Positions 37,601 through 50,249 of a stretch of DNA of 64,000 nt are shown here, piece by piece. How positions within the stretch are numbered: the first letter of the stretch is position 1; every line of letters starts with the position of its first letter. The stretch is taken from assembly GCA_013365325.1 (NCBI GenBank), contig JABVXV010000015.1, positions 1 through 64,000 of the forward strand. Reading direction: 5' to 3'. The position numbers and the translations under genes are program-made. The DNA is from Dipetalonema caudispina (lineage: Eukaryota > Nematoda > Chromadorea > Rhabditida > Onchocercidae). The notes beneath the pieces were generated by a model. The model had not been told where the DNA came from. It ran no database searches and saw only the letters and a list, made by a program, of their open reading frames with translations.

Positions 37601-39351
37601 GAAGAGGTGAATGGACAAGATGAACCATTGCTTTGTGTGTATTTTAAAATCAAATCCTTCGCTAAGTCTATTCAGCGACCAGTTGAGATTTGAAATCTGA
37701 TACAGATCTTCTGAACAAAAATGGGGCAAAAGACAACTCAAGAAGCGTCGAATGATGTTTTAAAAGATTGTACAATTTTCGACCTCTCATGGCCAAAAAT
37801 TTTACTTATCAAGTAACTTTTCCTTATTTTAACTACTGGTAAGTTTTGCAGAGAAATGGTCGACAATGAGACTGATATCATCTTGCTCGAAACGTCAACA
37901 CCTATAAAGAAGGAAATAAGTGAAGGTATGAGCTCTGCTATCTCAGTGTAAACTTCTGCAAGTCCGAAGAGTTATCTTATATGGATATGCATTTGTTGCT
38001 TTATCTATTGGCTGCGTTCACTACTTCCATCTTGCAATGAACTTGAAACACTTTTCCTTCCGATGAAAGTTTTGGTGTGTCCATATATCGTGACTAATGT
38101 CTCTTATTTTGCAGGTAGTTCGATAAAAACTAGCTTACCCGCCACACCTAAACTGATTGATGATCCAGTTATTGCTGCTTACAAAAGGCTTGGAGTTGAA
38201 TCAATTGCGGCAGCATTACGAGCGATGCGGTATGCTGTTGGACCAAGGCGTAAAATATTGGCTGTAAGCAAATTGATTAACTTTAAAGATCCATAATTTG
38301 TTGAATATTTTCTAATTTTTAATACAAAATCAAAACGAATGATAAGCTTAGAGTACAAATTTTAGGTTTATCTAACCATTCGATGTTGAATCTGATTCGG
38401 TTTACATAATAATAGTGCAGATTGTTTCAAAATTTATGTAAATAATATGATTGTATGTAAATTATCGTGGACTTAAATTATTTTAAATTGTCTCGACCGC
38501 AACTATTGGGTAAGTTAAATGAAGCTGTTTAAGTTGAAGCTTTTTCTAAGAACATGATGGGATTTCTTTCTTTCCTTTGCAACGTATGCAGCAAAGTCGT
38601 GGATTTATAACTTTTCTCTTATTTTCTCGTTTCTTTTTTCTAATGTAATCCAATAACTATACATGTGTCATCAATAATTCCTTTTCTAGGCTTTAATGGA
38701 AACAAAACCATTGGAGCCGTTACATATAAACAATGATGGATTATGGGCACTGACTGTAGCGCTAAGTGACGAAAGCTATGAATGCTTAACGTGCCTCGTA
38801 TCACATAAATTTCTTGTAGAACTGATTGGTTGGACTCCGGAAGAGGCACTTGTCAGTTTTTTCGAAGTTTTGAACATTTTTATTTCCTCTTAATAGATAT
38901 ATTTGCCTTTTTGCACGTTTGCTTCATTGGTTACTGAAACGGTTTTGATCACAGTTAAAGGAATGAGTTCATTTTGATCAGATTTTTCACTTATCGAACT
39001 ATTCTATTTGTTCGTTGTTGTTTACTTCTTTTATAATTCGCAATTTCTTGCTTGACAGACATATTGTTGTTTTTTTTTTCTATCTTTTTAAGCTCCCTTC
39101 TGCTTGAGCATTGCATTTCCTTATCAAATTTTTAAAATAGAGTTGGTGTTTTTTTTTTTTTTTTTCAGGATGCTCGAGCAAGCAAAGATCCAGCACGGCG
39201 AAAAGAAGGCACGTTACGAACGAAAAGTGCTGGACAGTCTATGCGTAGATTAGATTTAATTTGGGAAGTTGAATTCTTTCCACCTGGTGGTTCCACACCC
39301 ATAATTCACAAAATTGATACATACGCTCAAAAGTTTGGTTTGATTCGATAA
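34661..39351 (+). CDS. RMI1: RMI1, OB-fold subunit of the BLM-TOP3-RMI dissolvasome
   Basis: RMI1 stimulates topoisomerase III in double Holliday junction dissolution with a BLM-type helicase. Twelve exons join in phase to 516 residues: 34661-34759, 35094-35237, 35404-35529, 35712-35825, 36004-36206, 36822-36911, 37168-37246, 37331-37458, 37852-37925, 38115-38263, 38690-38851, 39169-39351. The N-terminal helical region includes VYEQWLYADL (compare human VFEQWLLTDL). OB fold 1 is seen in RMLSMEVTDG, VEYGP and FRRGILLLTE...VLGGDDD. A low-complexity Ser/Lys linker follows. The C-terminal OB fold 2, which binds RMI2 in vertebrates, is seen in ALMETKPLEPLHIN, DGLWALTVALSD and LVELIGWTPEEA. The chosen ATG (34,661) is the second of two closely spaced ATGs; the first, at 34,656, leads to a stop within 13 codons. 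Shorter than human RMI1 (625 aa), mostly in the linker. Confidence 0.93.
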
Positions 39352-41817
39352 TTTTTGCGAAACAGTATGTGGTTAGATCTCCGATAAGATCAAAATGCTG
39401 CTTTTAGTTATGGCTGCTCTGGGGACTTTTATAAATGAATTCATCCGAGTGTACATTGTTTATTTTGATGTTTTGCTGCATTGGTAGTTGATCTCGATAA
39501 GTTCTTGTCACATTATGTTTCATTCTTCTGAACTTTTCTCAATTTCTTATATGAAGTGTATTCTTGGCTCTGCACATACAAGAAATTAACTCACTGAAAA
39601 GGAAACTTTTTCGCTGGATGTAGTTCGAGTAAAGAATCTCTTTCCAATCTTGTTAAGACCTCTTTCTTTCATATCTTCAGATTGTCTTATAGACTGTCAC
39701 TGAGACTTATTTATGATATTAAAAAAAAAATTACTTTTAGAAATTTTGTTGTGATCTGCCTCAGAAATTTGAAGCAAATATCATCTTCCTTATCATGAAA
39801 GAAGGGCGGAGGTATGGAGATGGAAAGATTTGTGAAGATTTTCAGATTTTTATTTTTTTAAGCCTTTTGTATTTTTTAAGTTATTTTATCTCACTACCTC
39901 ATGGAGAACCAATTTTGTATATGTGCAGTTGTTGATATTGATAAAGTATTTTATTATTCGAGAGATGAAGTAACAAATAACTGATGGACAACATTGTATT
40001 GCTCAGTGAACTTTAATAATTTTGGTGAGCAATTAAAGTAATTTTATTGCCGAAATTATACAATATAGATGTTTTCATATATTTCGGTAGTCTACCAGGA
40101 CTCACAATCTCATTGAGTAAACATTGTTTACTGATTATTGATCATCTCCGTAATTGGAATTCATTTGTTAATTTTTATAGTTGTAATTGTATTTTTGATA
40201 TAATGGACTTTTATGAATAGAGAAAATTTACTCTATCGTTTAATATCATCCTCCAGACAAGTATCGTCATTGAATTCTTGTGCTTGAATCAGAGAAATAT
40301 TTGAGTCAAGGGCTATGTATTTTTTTTTTGGATATCTTTTTAATTTCAAAATATTGCTTGCCGTCTTGAAAAACCTGCCACTTTTAATCTGCTGTGTTTT
40401 TGAAGGAGAAGCAATGGAATAATACCTATAGCTTAGGTACGCTTTGAAATCTAAATAGTTGTTTCACAATGATTGAAAGTTGCAATGAGTAGATTATTCA
40501 TAGAATCTTCAAGCAAAGTTCTAAACTATTTACGATATCCAAACTATGTCTAATCATAGTATGAATTTATGAGAAGCTTTTGAACTTAGCAATGTTTAAT
40601 ATTCTGCAAAAGACTGTTAACAAAATTTTGATTTACATCTTTGTTTCTTAACTTCTAATAAATTCTTTCACTTATAAAATTGTTGTATTTGTTAATGATG
40701 ATTCAGCTTGTTATATTAATACAAAAGGTAATTTGATTAGCTTTAATGAAGCGTAAAATGCCAATATCATTTCACATTTTTATAAGCAATAAGAAATATG
40801 CCTTAATTAGATAATAAATGTTAGTTTGGAACTAAGCAATAGCTTCAAAATTCTTGCAAACAGACGCTGTTACTTTTTTTTGCGAAATTTTTCTAAGCAA
40901 ACGTTTGGATTTTTTAAAAATATGTAAAATTGATGGCTTTAGTTGTGGTTTACTTTACTAATAATTCGATTCATTCAAAAATTTTGGGTTAGCTTCATAT
41001 GATTAGCTTGGAAATATATCCTTACAATATTTTCCTTGTATGAAAATTTTAATCATATCAATACAATAGATTTCAAGCTTATGTATCATTTATTATGAGA
41101 TCCTACTATCCAACAGTCATTTCAAAATGTTGATCCCATTTTTAGTAATCATACCTATCTGTAGTTTATGTATTCTTGATCAGGAATTTTAATTCTATTT
41201 AATTATTTCATGGATTTTTTGAAACAGGTCGACTGAAAGTTCAATTCGGAACATAATAATTATCACGTGGCATGATGAGTCGTCGTAAGACGGGAGAATC
41301 CTTTCATGGAATTCTTAAATTACGAGATAAACCTGATTAAGATCTGATTAACTACAGTTGGACTTTTATTTCTTTTCAATTTACTTTACTTATAAAGTGA
41401 AACGTATCCGAAAATTAAATTCGTGCATTTGTTACTAATCGAAACAAGTGGTCATTCCTTCTCCAGAATTACTGAAATGTGACGAATACCGCTTCCTACT
41501 TAAATTATGTGACACACATGGGAAATTTCTCTATTAAGAAAACAAATAATTCGAGAAATCTTCATAGAATATTCAAATTGAAGGAATTTTCTGAAATCAT
41601 ACAAGAATAAAAGATAGCTTTTCTGTAGATTCAAATCGATTAATCGTTTTCTGAGATCAGGCAAGATGATATGTTTTCGATTTCAAAAGTTCTTGGATGA
41701 GCAAGTATTTTTTTTTACTGTTAGATTGAGCGTAAAATATACTTTTCTTGCCACCTGTCAAATTTTTATAAAATTTTGACAGGTGGAATAATTTTCATTT
41801 CATTATGCAACAATAAT
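39352..41817. other. intergenic region between convergent RMI1 and pseudokinase genes
   Basis: AT-rich, no exon chain seen. A 22-codon ATG frame at 41,272-41,340 (plus) is too short to call. A near-perfect 36-bp palindrome lies at 41,751, just past the pseudokinase stop. Confidence 0.5.
41751..41786. repeat. 36-bp near-perfect palindrome
   Basis: Arms CCACCTGTCAAA and its complement TTTGACAGGTGG meet over an AT-rich centre, with only central mismatches. It lies about 32 bp downstream of the minus-strand pseudokinase stop codon and would form a strong hairpin in that transcript. Confidence 0.85.
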
Positions 41818-44800
41818 TCAACCAGTAGTGCTTTGATTACAGAGAATCCATTCTGGTATTTGAAACTTCTTATTGCTATCTCTTTTATCGATCGCTTTTT
41901 TGAATAATTGAATAATAAATTTAAAATCAATAGCTGCTGAACCTGTCTTCGACAACATTTCTCTATAATCATTCGAATTTATGACTTAAAAAAGCATTTG
42001 AAAACTTCTAAAATCTAAGCATCATCTCAATGGAACTCAATTATGCTTTCTTACAAAATTTTCTTTTATTAATTTTGAATTCTACAACGTTCTACCTTAG
42101 TCATTGCAAGTTTTTAGCTCTTAAATAGTATCATTTTGATTAAATAAAAAATGAACCGATAAATCTGTCTTAGTTCACGTGGTAATTTTTTAAAAGCGTT
42201 TGTTTTGTAAAAATATATTTTAATATAGCAAATTCGATCCTCATCATCGTTTAATGATCGCCATGGTAATCTAAAAGTTCAAATTTTTAATTTGCTCAAA
42301 TATTTTCCTCAAAATACATCATATGCATTAAATTATTCATCATAATAAGCTATAAAAAATGTATGAAATTTTTATAGCACAAAATAAATTATCAAATATT
42401 TTTTGCGTTCCTCTAAAATGCTATTCAAGCCCTGTCATGTAATATGAAAATTTCATGAGGATATTAGACTTTTGTTAATCTTTATCGCCATACAGATACT
42501 TCAAAAAATTACTGAAAAAGCATACTTTCCATGTAACATTTCAGCAACCATATAAATGACTGATATGATATCATCTGATGGGCCTTGTTCACGTCCCCAA
42601 TGTGCTCGTACAGAACTATATCGATAGGTACCAATAAATGGTACAAATACACGTGGTCTAAAAACTAGAAATTTTCATCATCTGCTATATCAAAAAAAAA
42701 AAGTCAGTTTATTTCAGGTTACCTGTTACTTTCAAGTTTTTTTTTTTTCATTTACTATAGTTTTATCACTTATCAATTCATCAACAATCTACCTGTTAAA
42801 TTGATCAAAAAATAGCATTTACTTGCATGGCCAAGGTAAAACAGCACTAAAATCTATGATAATTATCTTCTCCATGATATTCTTCTTTGTTGGTGGATTT
42901 GTAATAGCGAAATTGTAGGGTGTTACAAAACGATGCACAAAACCGGCACGATTCAATGCTGCCAATGCTCGGATACATCCAAGACCGATCATTAAAGCCA
43001 ATACAGGTGGTACTGTCCTAAAAAATTTGGAAAATTTTGTAAAAATCCTACTTTTTTTCTCTCTTTCAAAAACTATAAGAGATGATTAAAATAAGTAAAT
43101 GAAATTTTTAAATAAAATAAATTAAATGCTACAAGTTATTTCAACAAAATTTTCATCTCCATTGAATTGTTTCTTCTCAATTATGCAATAAAAGTTGTGA
43201 GGAGAGATTATGGAAATTTTAATATAAATTAACCAATGATTAGTAAGGATATTGTATAGATGCATAACTTTTATATAGAAAAAAGTTCTGTTAAATTTAG
43301 ATTTTTAATAATTTTTCTTTTTTTCTTTTGCTTGAAATCAATGCATTTATGAAAATATCAAAGCAACTTATAAAGCTTAATGTTTACGACATGACGAATA
43401 TGTATGGAATATTCTTTCAAAAGAATTTGTAGCTATTTTAATTTAATTTTATTTTTACTCATTTTCATTTTTAAATGAAATCTTTTGTTTTTTCCCACTA
43501 ATTGTTATATTTTAATTTCAAATTTATCCGTTAATCCCTTTAGTATGATTCAAACAAAATAAATTTTTCCTCTCGTACGTTTCTAACATAAGTTTTTACC
43601 TATCAATGTAACAAATTTAACTAATGATATATACTGCACGCAGAACGCTTCCGGAAATCTCAAATGTGAATTTGGTTAAATTTAAAAATTGTCGCATTTG
43701 AAAATAGATTTTCGTAGTAAAAGTGAAATAGAAATGAAGCGAAAGTAGAGTTTGAAGTGTTTTTCAAATGGGAAATTTGAGATTTTTAGAGTAGAATTAG
43801 TTTTTTAAAGCTAAAACGAAAATTTTAAGTTTGGGTTGAGTTCTTGAGACTTACTAGAATCATTAGATGGATGACAGACTTTTAAAAATAGTTGATCAGG
43901 AAAGTATCAGGAAAGCAAAATATAATCCAAGGTTATATTCTACCACATTTCTGAACATAATAATGTGGAAATCTTACCCTATTCGTTAAATTTATATTAT
44001 TACAAGATAGCATATGAAATCACTGTTTACATTATTTTGAAACTTGAAGCTAATTTTGTCCACTTATAATTTGAATGGATATTGATCAAAATTATCATAT
44101 AATAATGAAAGTCAAAGAGAAATTACCTTTGTGGTGATAAAGCAGAAAGTACCGACACTGGTGTAGCGTCGTATTTGACAATTGCGAATGGTCGACCACC
44201 GTATTCCGGATCATGTTCCGCTTCTTGCTCGCCTTCTCTTCCAAAATAAAGCTGTAATTTTATCATAGCTTTTTACATCTCCTGATGAATTTGCTGATAA
44301 CAGCTGAATAATCTTGATGTATAGCAGTTTTCAACAAAAGCAAAAGCTACAAACTACTTGGATAATATTTAAACTAAGATGATTTCAGGTCGTAAATAAT
44401 CTTAAGATAGATTCTTACTCATCTAATCATATAATATTTAATTTAATTTTTTTGAATCCACACTGTAACACAGGTAATGCATGTTAAATGAAAGTAAGGT
44501 TAGAAAAACATAACATCATATGTTGAAATCGAAATCATTTTAATGAGGTAATAAATTTCTTGGAATACTTTTAGATACTCAGTAAATACTCAGTAATATT
44601 TTTTGATATTCAATGATATGTATAATATTTATAATCTGTAACTGATATTTGCAATTAATTATTAAAATTCAAACATAACAAAATTGCCTAGAACCCGTTG
44701 TACTTCCTGATATTCTTTCTACATCACATTGAAAGTGAAAACTGAACTTTTTTGATTTTCCCACATTGAACAATTTCTGGGAAGTGAACACTTCTATCTT

Positions 44801-45299
44801 TAACTGTTTCCAGAACTTTGATAGACATATGTATCGGTCCGTGGGATTCTGCATGTCGCCCAATCATCGCATATAATGGCTAAATTTATGCTTCATGTTT
44901 TACTTGGAATAATTTATTCTGCTTATTCGGATTCATGCGGTCCATCGGTTGTAAAAATTCCGATGTTGCAACTATTGATCGATTCAGCCTCGAACAAAGA
45001 CGATTATGCAGTTTTACTATCACCGAAGTCGAATAGCAGTCGGTAATCTTAATTTAATGGATCCAGAATACCTACCACTGAAGATAGCCCTCTTCAATTT
45101 TGCTCTCCAAACTTGTCACATTAATTTGAATATCAACAATTACTAAAACCTTCTCTTTTTCGCCTCTTGAAAAATCGTCGTATAAATGGAAATACATGAA
45201 TGCCTTCTCAACTGGTTCATCAACAGGTCCTGCAATCACATAACGATTCCCAATGACACCACAAACATTATTTGGTGTTTCATCAATAGCTTCAAACAT
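41818..45299 (-). CDS. casein kinase 1 family (TTBK/worm-CK1 type) pseudokinase
   Basis: Seven minus-strand exons join in phase to 322 residues, essentially a bare kinase domain: 45299-45150, 44879-44772, 44251-44127, 43017-42823, 42657-42526, 42270-42179, 41984-41818. Family identity comes from SVHFPEILYFGRE, GFVHRFVTPYNFAI (for GFLHRDIKPSNFAM), FIGTYRYSSVRAHWGREQG (for FRGTVRYASVNAHKNREMG), the DD of subdomain IX, the LPWR motif and a C-terminal helix with FKKAIDKRDS. Catalytic elements are degenerate: the Gly-rich loop reads AGPVDEPVEKAF, the VAIK lysine is Ile (YAMIG for YAMKV), HRD is HRF with the following catalytic Lys replaced by Thr, and DFG is DFS. So it is probably catalytically dead and acts by binding. 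The start is the first ATG of the first exon; the same frame is open upstream to a possible acceptor. Lies about 420 bp downstream of the collagen gene on the same strand. Confidence 0.8.
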
Positions 45300-45716
45300 T
45301 TCAACAAATTTGTAAATTAGTCTCTTTTCTTGTTGTTTTAACAATTTATGAGCTACGCAACAACCGTATGCTATTTTTGATTAGGGAAATATGACAAGCA
45401 ATTTCCGGAATGATTTCTTAAAGATGATAATTATTTATGCAAATGCTTTTTGGTTTTGGAATGATTCGTTGTTAATCTTTTTTGATGGAAAGATCAATCA
45501 TTAAATTCATGCAAAATATGTATCACTTTCATCTTTCGTATAATTTAGCATAAAAAGCCTTTCATTTTATGATCAGTAATACCCCAAAAAACATTATTTT
45601 AACTTCACCAGAAACATGTATCATCTCTGATGACCGATCACGATGGAAAATGTATTTATTTTCCTAAATTTCAACTTGCATCGGCTAAACATTTGAAGTT
45701 AAAAAATCTCAAAATA
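45300..45716. other. spacer between collagen and pseudokinase genes
   Basis: Both neighbours read leftwards. A minus-strand AATAAA at 45,660-45,655 lies about 60 nt past the collagen stop and is a likely poly(A) signal. An acceptor-like TAG at about 45,366 precedes the pseudokinase first exon. No further gene seen. Confidence 0.55.
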
Positions 45717-47696
45717 TCACATTTTCTTCATTTTCTGCTTTGAATAGTTACTCGCACTTTCTTGACGTTCAGGACATGGACAATACTGAAATTTTTACTC
45801 AGTTGAAGTTTAAAAAACCTGATTAATTTCTTGGAATTTTGGTTAATACTGAAATTGACAATCGACATACAGCAGGAAGTAGTGTAATGTTGCAATATAT
45901 ACGTTTGCAGTTGTATTAGGTATGCACTAGTTGGTACTCTTATTTTGGGCAAAAAATTTATGAATTCCCAATAAATATTAAAATACTCACTTCAGCATCT
46001 TTTCCTGGTGGTCCGGGAGGGCCAGCTTTACCACTTGGTCCATCAGATCCCTGTGGCCCTTGAGGTCCAGGATTCCCTGAAATTTTGAAATGCTGGAAAT
46101 GTCTGTTAACTACTATACTCTTCTTGACATGCTTAGAGTTCTTCAATTAAAATTTCTTTGGCAAATGTTTCATAAACTAACCAGGTGGTCCTGGGGGGCC
46201 GGTGACACCGGACGGAGCGTTACGGCCATTAACTCCAGATGGTCCTCTTGGTCCTGGTTGTCCTGGCTCACCCTTCAAGCCACGACGACCTATAGGATGC
46301 TCTGCATTTTCGCCTTTCATACCAGGCGGCCCTGCTGGTCCATCAGCACCTAAATTAGTTGCAGTTTCACCTTCGATTTCATTCAGACTCTCATTCTTAT
46401 CAAAATTTTCAGAATTCTAATATCCTGAAAAAAAAACTTTTTTAATTTTTTAATTTTTGCAAAAGCTCCAAGAATCAATTAATATGTCAAAATTTCCAAT
46501 ATTTTAGTAAGTAAGCAAACTGATTACCACGGGGTCCTGGTGGTCCAGGCTCTCCAGGTAAACCAGGGTTCCCACTTCGTCCTGGCAAACCAGCTCGTCC
46601 TTTGTTTCCACTTAGTCCACGTGATCCAGGACGTCCCAAAGCTCCTGGTGCACCTTGAGGACCCCTTGGACATCTGAAGCAACCTGCAGTCGTTTTGTTA
46701 TGTTCAACATCCATTCCGTCAGCACCCGGTTTACCATCCATACCTGGTAGTCCATCTTCTCCTAGAAAACTAAACCGGCTACATTTCTTGGCCTATCAAA
46801 AATATCTGAATTTTCTTCAGGAAAAGTTTAGCAGCCTTTTGTTAATACCTTTATGGCCAGGTGGTCCTTTTGGACCTGGTGGACCTGCTGGACACTTATT
46901 ATTGACACGACATCCTGCAAATAAACTAATTAGCGGTATTTATTAAATAGTGACAATTAAATTGATAATAATAACATCATTGAAAAAAACATTTTCAAAT
47001 CACAAAACATGCCACATGTGGTATCATTCTTCTCAGATAGGCCATGCAAGTTTGATCCAGGAAAGGATGACGTTGGACTTGTAGTAGTGGCAGCTTTGTT
47101 TTTCAAACTTTCGTATTGATCAAGACTTGTGCCAGAATCGTTTCCTTGAAATGTAACTGTGGCTAAATCATTTCTGGTATCACCATAATTTTCACTCTTT
47201 TCATCATATTGACGTCGAAATCGCTTTTTCCGGGCAAGTTGCATCATATCTTCCCATAAATCATCTGTCGTTGCCTAAAACTCAACGAACCTTACTTGTT
47301 CTTAAAATGCCTGTTTCCCTCAAAGTGAAAAAAAAAAAACTAATGATCGGATTCATATTCAAAGAAGATATTCATCTTACTTTAAAATCGTTTTCCACTT
47401 ATTACAATTGTCATCATGCTAATTTTATAGAAAGCTCCATAAAATATGCTATCATAGAGAAAATCAGTTGTACCTAATATTTGGAAGTGCAGCTATAACC
47501 AATGATAGCTGCTCATCGAATACAAATCTTGAAATATTAGGAGCAGAAAACATACCCTGAATGTACTGATTTCTAAATCCAGTTGATTCCAGGTCTTTTG
47601 TACATCAGTGTAAATCATCAAGATAGCAAACAAGCATGCTATCAATGATATACCGCTTATTGCTGATGCTAAGAATGTCACTTTATGAACTTTCAT
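45717..47696 (-). CDS. cuticle collagen (col family)
   Basis: Structural collagen of the nematode cuticle, secreted by the hypodermis. Seven minus-strand exons give 341 residues: 47696-47556, 47274-47013, 46914-46849, 46761-46528, 46349-46182, 46076-45991, 45785-45717. Order of parts: short N-terminal cytosolic part; hydrophobic segment (residues about 7-28); a tail with the furin/BLI-4-like site ARKKRFRRQ; non-collagenous Ser/Thr-rich spacer; cysteine motif I ([10 protein letters not shown]); Gly-X-Y blocks; cysteine motif II (GCFRC) interrupting the triple helix; more Gly-X-Y; C-terminal cysteine motif III (YCPCPERQ) and a short Lys/Met tail. Exons 3-6 all split the Gly codon (phase 1 entry), typical of the family. 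Exon 2 joins exon 3 in frame only through a GC donor (G/GCATGT). The ATG follows a GACAG acceptor by two bases, a likely spliced-leader site. I do not assign a col number. Confidence 0.93.
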
Positions 47697-49527
47697 ACCT
47701 GTCAATAAATAGAATTAACAATCGTCACATTTGCGAAACGATTGATTCATTCATCTCCTACATTTTCACAATGTTTTAAAGCTCTGATGAAACTGAAAAT
47801 TACTCCAGTAAAAAGATTAAGACTACTAAGCTTAACATAATTTTTTATTACATTAGGCAATAACAAAACCGAAAATACAGTCCTTCTGAAATTAGCTATT
47901 TCCTTATCTGTTCTCAAAAATTTTCAAGCTTTTCTTATTGGAAAATGATCTTAAGAACTGGTGGAAGGAAGAACTCTACTACCTTTAATGACTTTAAAAA
48001 ACAAACGAATGAAGGAATACATTTATTTTAAAGGAAAGAGAAGTTTTTTGTGCTGTTTTGGAAGAGGCCGACTTCCATTAAATTTAGACCACACCTTTGA
48101 GTAAACTGAAAAGAATGCATTGCCTAATTCTACAATTTGCACATCCTCTGCACATTAGGTCATCCACTTTCTTTTGTTATATTTCTGAAATTAAAAAATC
48201 AGAACAGAATAGAGGATGAAGGGAGAAAAGGATTCGATCTGATTTCGTGCAGAATTGAAATGATTTTTTTCAGTGATAAGGAATACGGTTAATTTGGTGT
48301 ACTGCCTTTTTTTTCGAGAACAAAATCTGTAGATTCAAAGAAAACACTTTTTTCACTTCCCTTTTCTAAAAAAATTGAAAATTTAGGTCACCAGATCAAA
48401 AGCCAAAATCACATTGGATTGATGATAGTTTGTAGTATTCAAAACAATGTAAACACTACATCACCAATCGAATTGCCCTTCATTTTTGATTATGGCTGTA
48501 TTCCATCATAAACTTTTATGCATTAGCAATAACATACGCATAACAATTCAAATCTATCTAGAATATTACTTCATCAATACAGATATTCTCAACTCTTGAA
48601 GTACCTCATACTTTGGATTTTTGCAAAGCTGATTCTTCATCACAGTCCGGTACAAGATAGCAAATGGTGAAACCCATTGAATTCATTAAGATATCAATAT
48701 TTCCCAGACAAAGTATGACTGCACATGGCATCTAGCCATGCAGTAGCAAAGTGACGTTAGGCAACGAATTGATACCTGCCATTCGAGTAATAGTGATAAC
48801 TTAAATTCAGTTCATTTTCAGAATTATATAAATCACAAACAGTTAATTGCGAATGGAATCTCTTCCATAATTCGTGAAGCATGAGACTTATTTTCTCATT
48901 AGCTGCATCTTAACAAACTATTACAAGGAATTTGCAGAAACCTAGATGCCCGCAAACAACGAAAAGATGTGGTTTGCTAGCTCTTCAAACTACCGTATTT
49001 CTTTATAAAATGTAGTATATGCTATTGTTGAAATGACCAGGGAGCATACAAATATTTATTAAATATCTATCATACATTCACTCAAGTACATCAAACGCAA
49101 AATGTACAAACTACCGCTTTCTCGATTCTACACAGCTGTCCTTATAAATTTCTGACACAAACATATTCTCATTTGCAAACTTAAGATTACTTGCGCAAAT
49201 ATCTATGTCGGTATCTCACTTATTTCCTTATCGGTCGCATCTTCAAGACTATTATGAGTTCACAAAAACTTAGATGCCTGCAAGCATCGAAATGTGAGAT
49301 GTAGTTCAGCAGCTCTTCAAACTACCATATTTTTTCTCTTTAAACTACTAGAACCATATACTTCGAACTACTGTATTATATTCTTTGGAACTGATCCACA
49401 TAATGTTAGTAATTAGTTCTAAATCATAATGAACAAGTTAAGCAGTACATAAAACAGAATAATATGAAGAAAGAGCACATGATGTAGCTATATCCTAACA
49501 TGAGCAAATCTATGTAAATCACAACTT
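47697..49527. other. gene-free region with diverged direct repeats
   Basis: No exon seen on either strand between collagen and NDUFA2. Promoter and upstream sequence of the collagen gene and the 3' flank of NDUFA2 are here. A diverged direct repeat is annotated separately. Confidence 0.5.
48885..49350. repeat. diverged direct repeat, two copies about 330 bp apart
   Basis: About 48,885-49,020 and 49,220-49,350 share blocks including GATGCC(C/T)GCAA, GATGT and an identical AGCTCTTCAAACTACC, separated by similar spacing. Shorter CAAACTACCG / CGAACTACTG fragments recur at 49,108 and 49,361. No coding potential. Confidence 0.65.
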
Positions 49528-50249
49528 TCACGAGACTTTACCAGTAACCAAATCCTTAATAATGTCGAGTACTTTATATCGTGAGATATTATCCAGCGGG
49601 ATACTTTTTTCAACACCGCAACTGTATCTAAAACTTTGTGATATGATAGCAAATCAAACGTGAGAAAAATGAGAATTATGTTAAATGCTATTCAATGAAT
49701 CAGCCAGAGCAACACTGGTACTTCTTCCCACAATCTGATATAGTTCGAATAGCCAGCAAGATCACTTGTGATGCACGCAGTCGATAAGGTGGCTTTTTGC
49801 AGATTAATGGAGATGGAATCAGAATAACTAGCGGATGGTAGCAAGTAAGATGGAGTACATCACATGGAAAGCGTACACAACTGTAGTGATCAGAATAATT
49901 CGGGAAGTAAACCAATGAATCAAACATTCAACCGTTTGAGGATAAGTGGATAACTTAAATCATGATAGAGATATGGAATCTATCAGCGACTGATCCCCCT
50001 CTTCAATCCACGGCATTTATTCACTACTCAATAGTGAAGAATTACAAACCTGGCATAAACCTTAGGTTGTATTCCACTGCATTCTCGAATCAATATAGGG
50101 AAGTGTCGATTGACCTTCTTCAAAGGTACATAATCATTCTCGATGAAGTTTCTCACGCCAGCACTAGCTGCTGATGTGGGACATAGATGGATGCGTAACT
50201 CACGTAATGCTCCTTGTCCAAGCTTTATTGCTGCTCCCGAAGATCCCAT
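49528..50249 (-). CDS. NDUFA2: NADH dehydrogenase 1 alpha subcomplex subunit 2 (complex I B8)
   Basis: Accessory subunit of mitochondrial complex I with a thioredoxin-like fold, on the matrix arm. Two exons, 50249-50050 and 49627-49528, encode 99 residues, the same length as the human protein. Matches run along the whole sequence: [19 protein letters not shown] (human LREIRIHLCQRSPGSQGVR), [32 protein letters not shown], then [10 protein letters not shown] in the second exon and a C-terminal helix ending TGKVS. The junction splits an Arg codon in phase 2 (CCAG/GTTTGT...TTTAG/ATAC). An AATTTCAG acceptor lies 7 nt before the ATG, consistent with spliced-leader addition. The first of the two thioredoxin-type cysteine positions (HLC) is present. 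Confidence 0.95.

Noticed and set aside
44877..45049. Plus-strand ORF with a signal-peptide-like start (MAKFMLHVLLGIIYSAYS)
   Set aside because: It lies antisense to the pseudokinase intron and exon, ends quickly, and has no downstream partner exon.
45072..45344. Secreted NTR/TIMP-like domain (NNVCGVIGNRYVIAG pattern)
   Set aside because: Cutting at GAGAAG/GTTTTA joins it in phase to 44,879 and gives a coherent CK1 N-lobe (GNRYVIAGP...FHLYDD...GEKEKPLYAM), so it is the first kinase exon and the sequence after 45,150 is intron.
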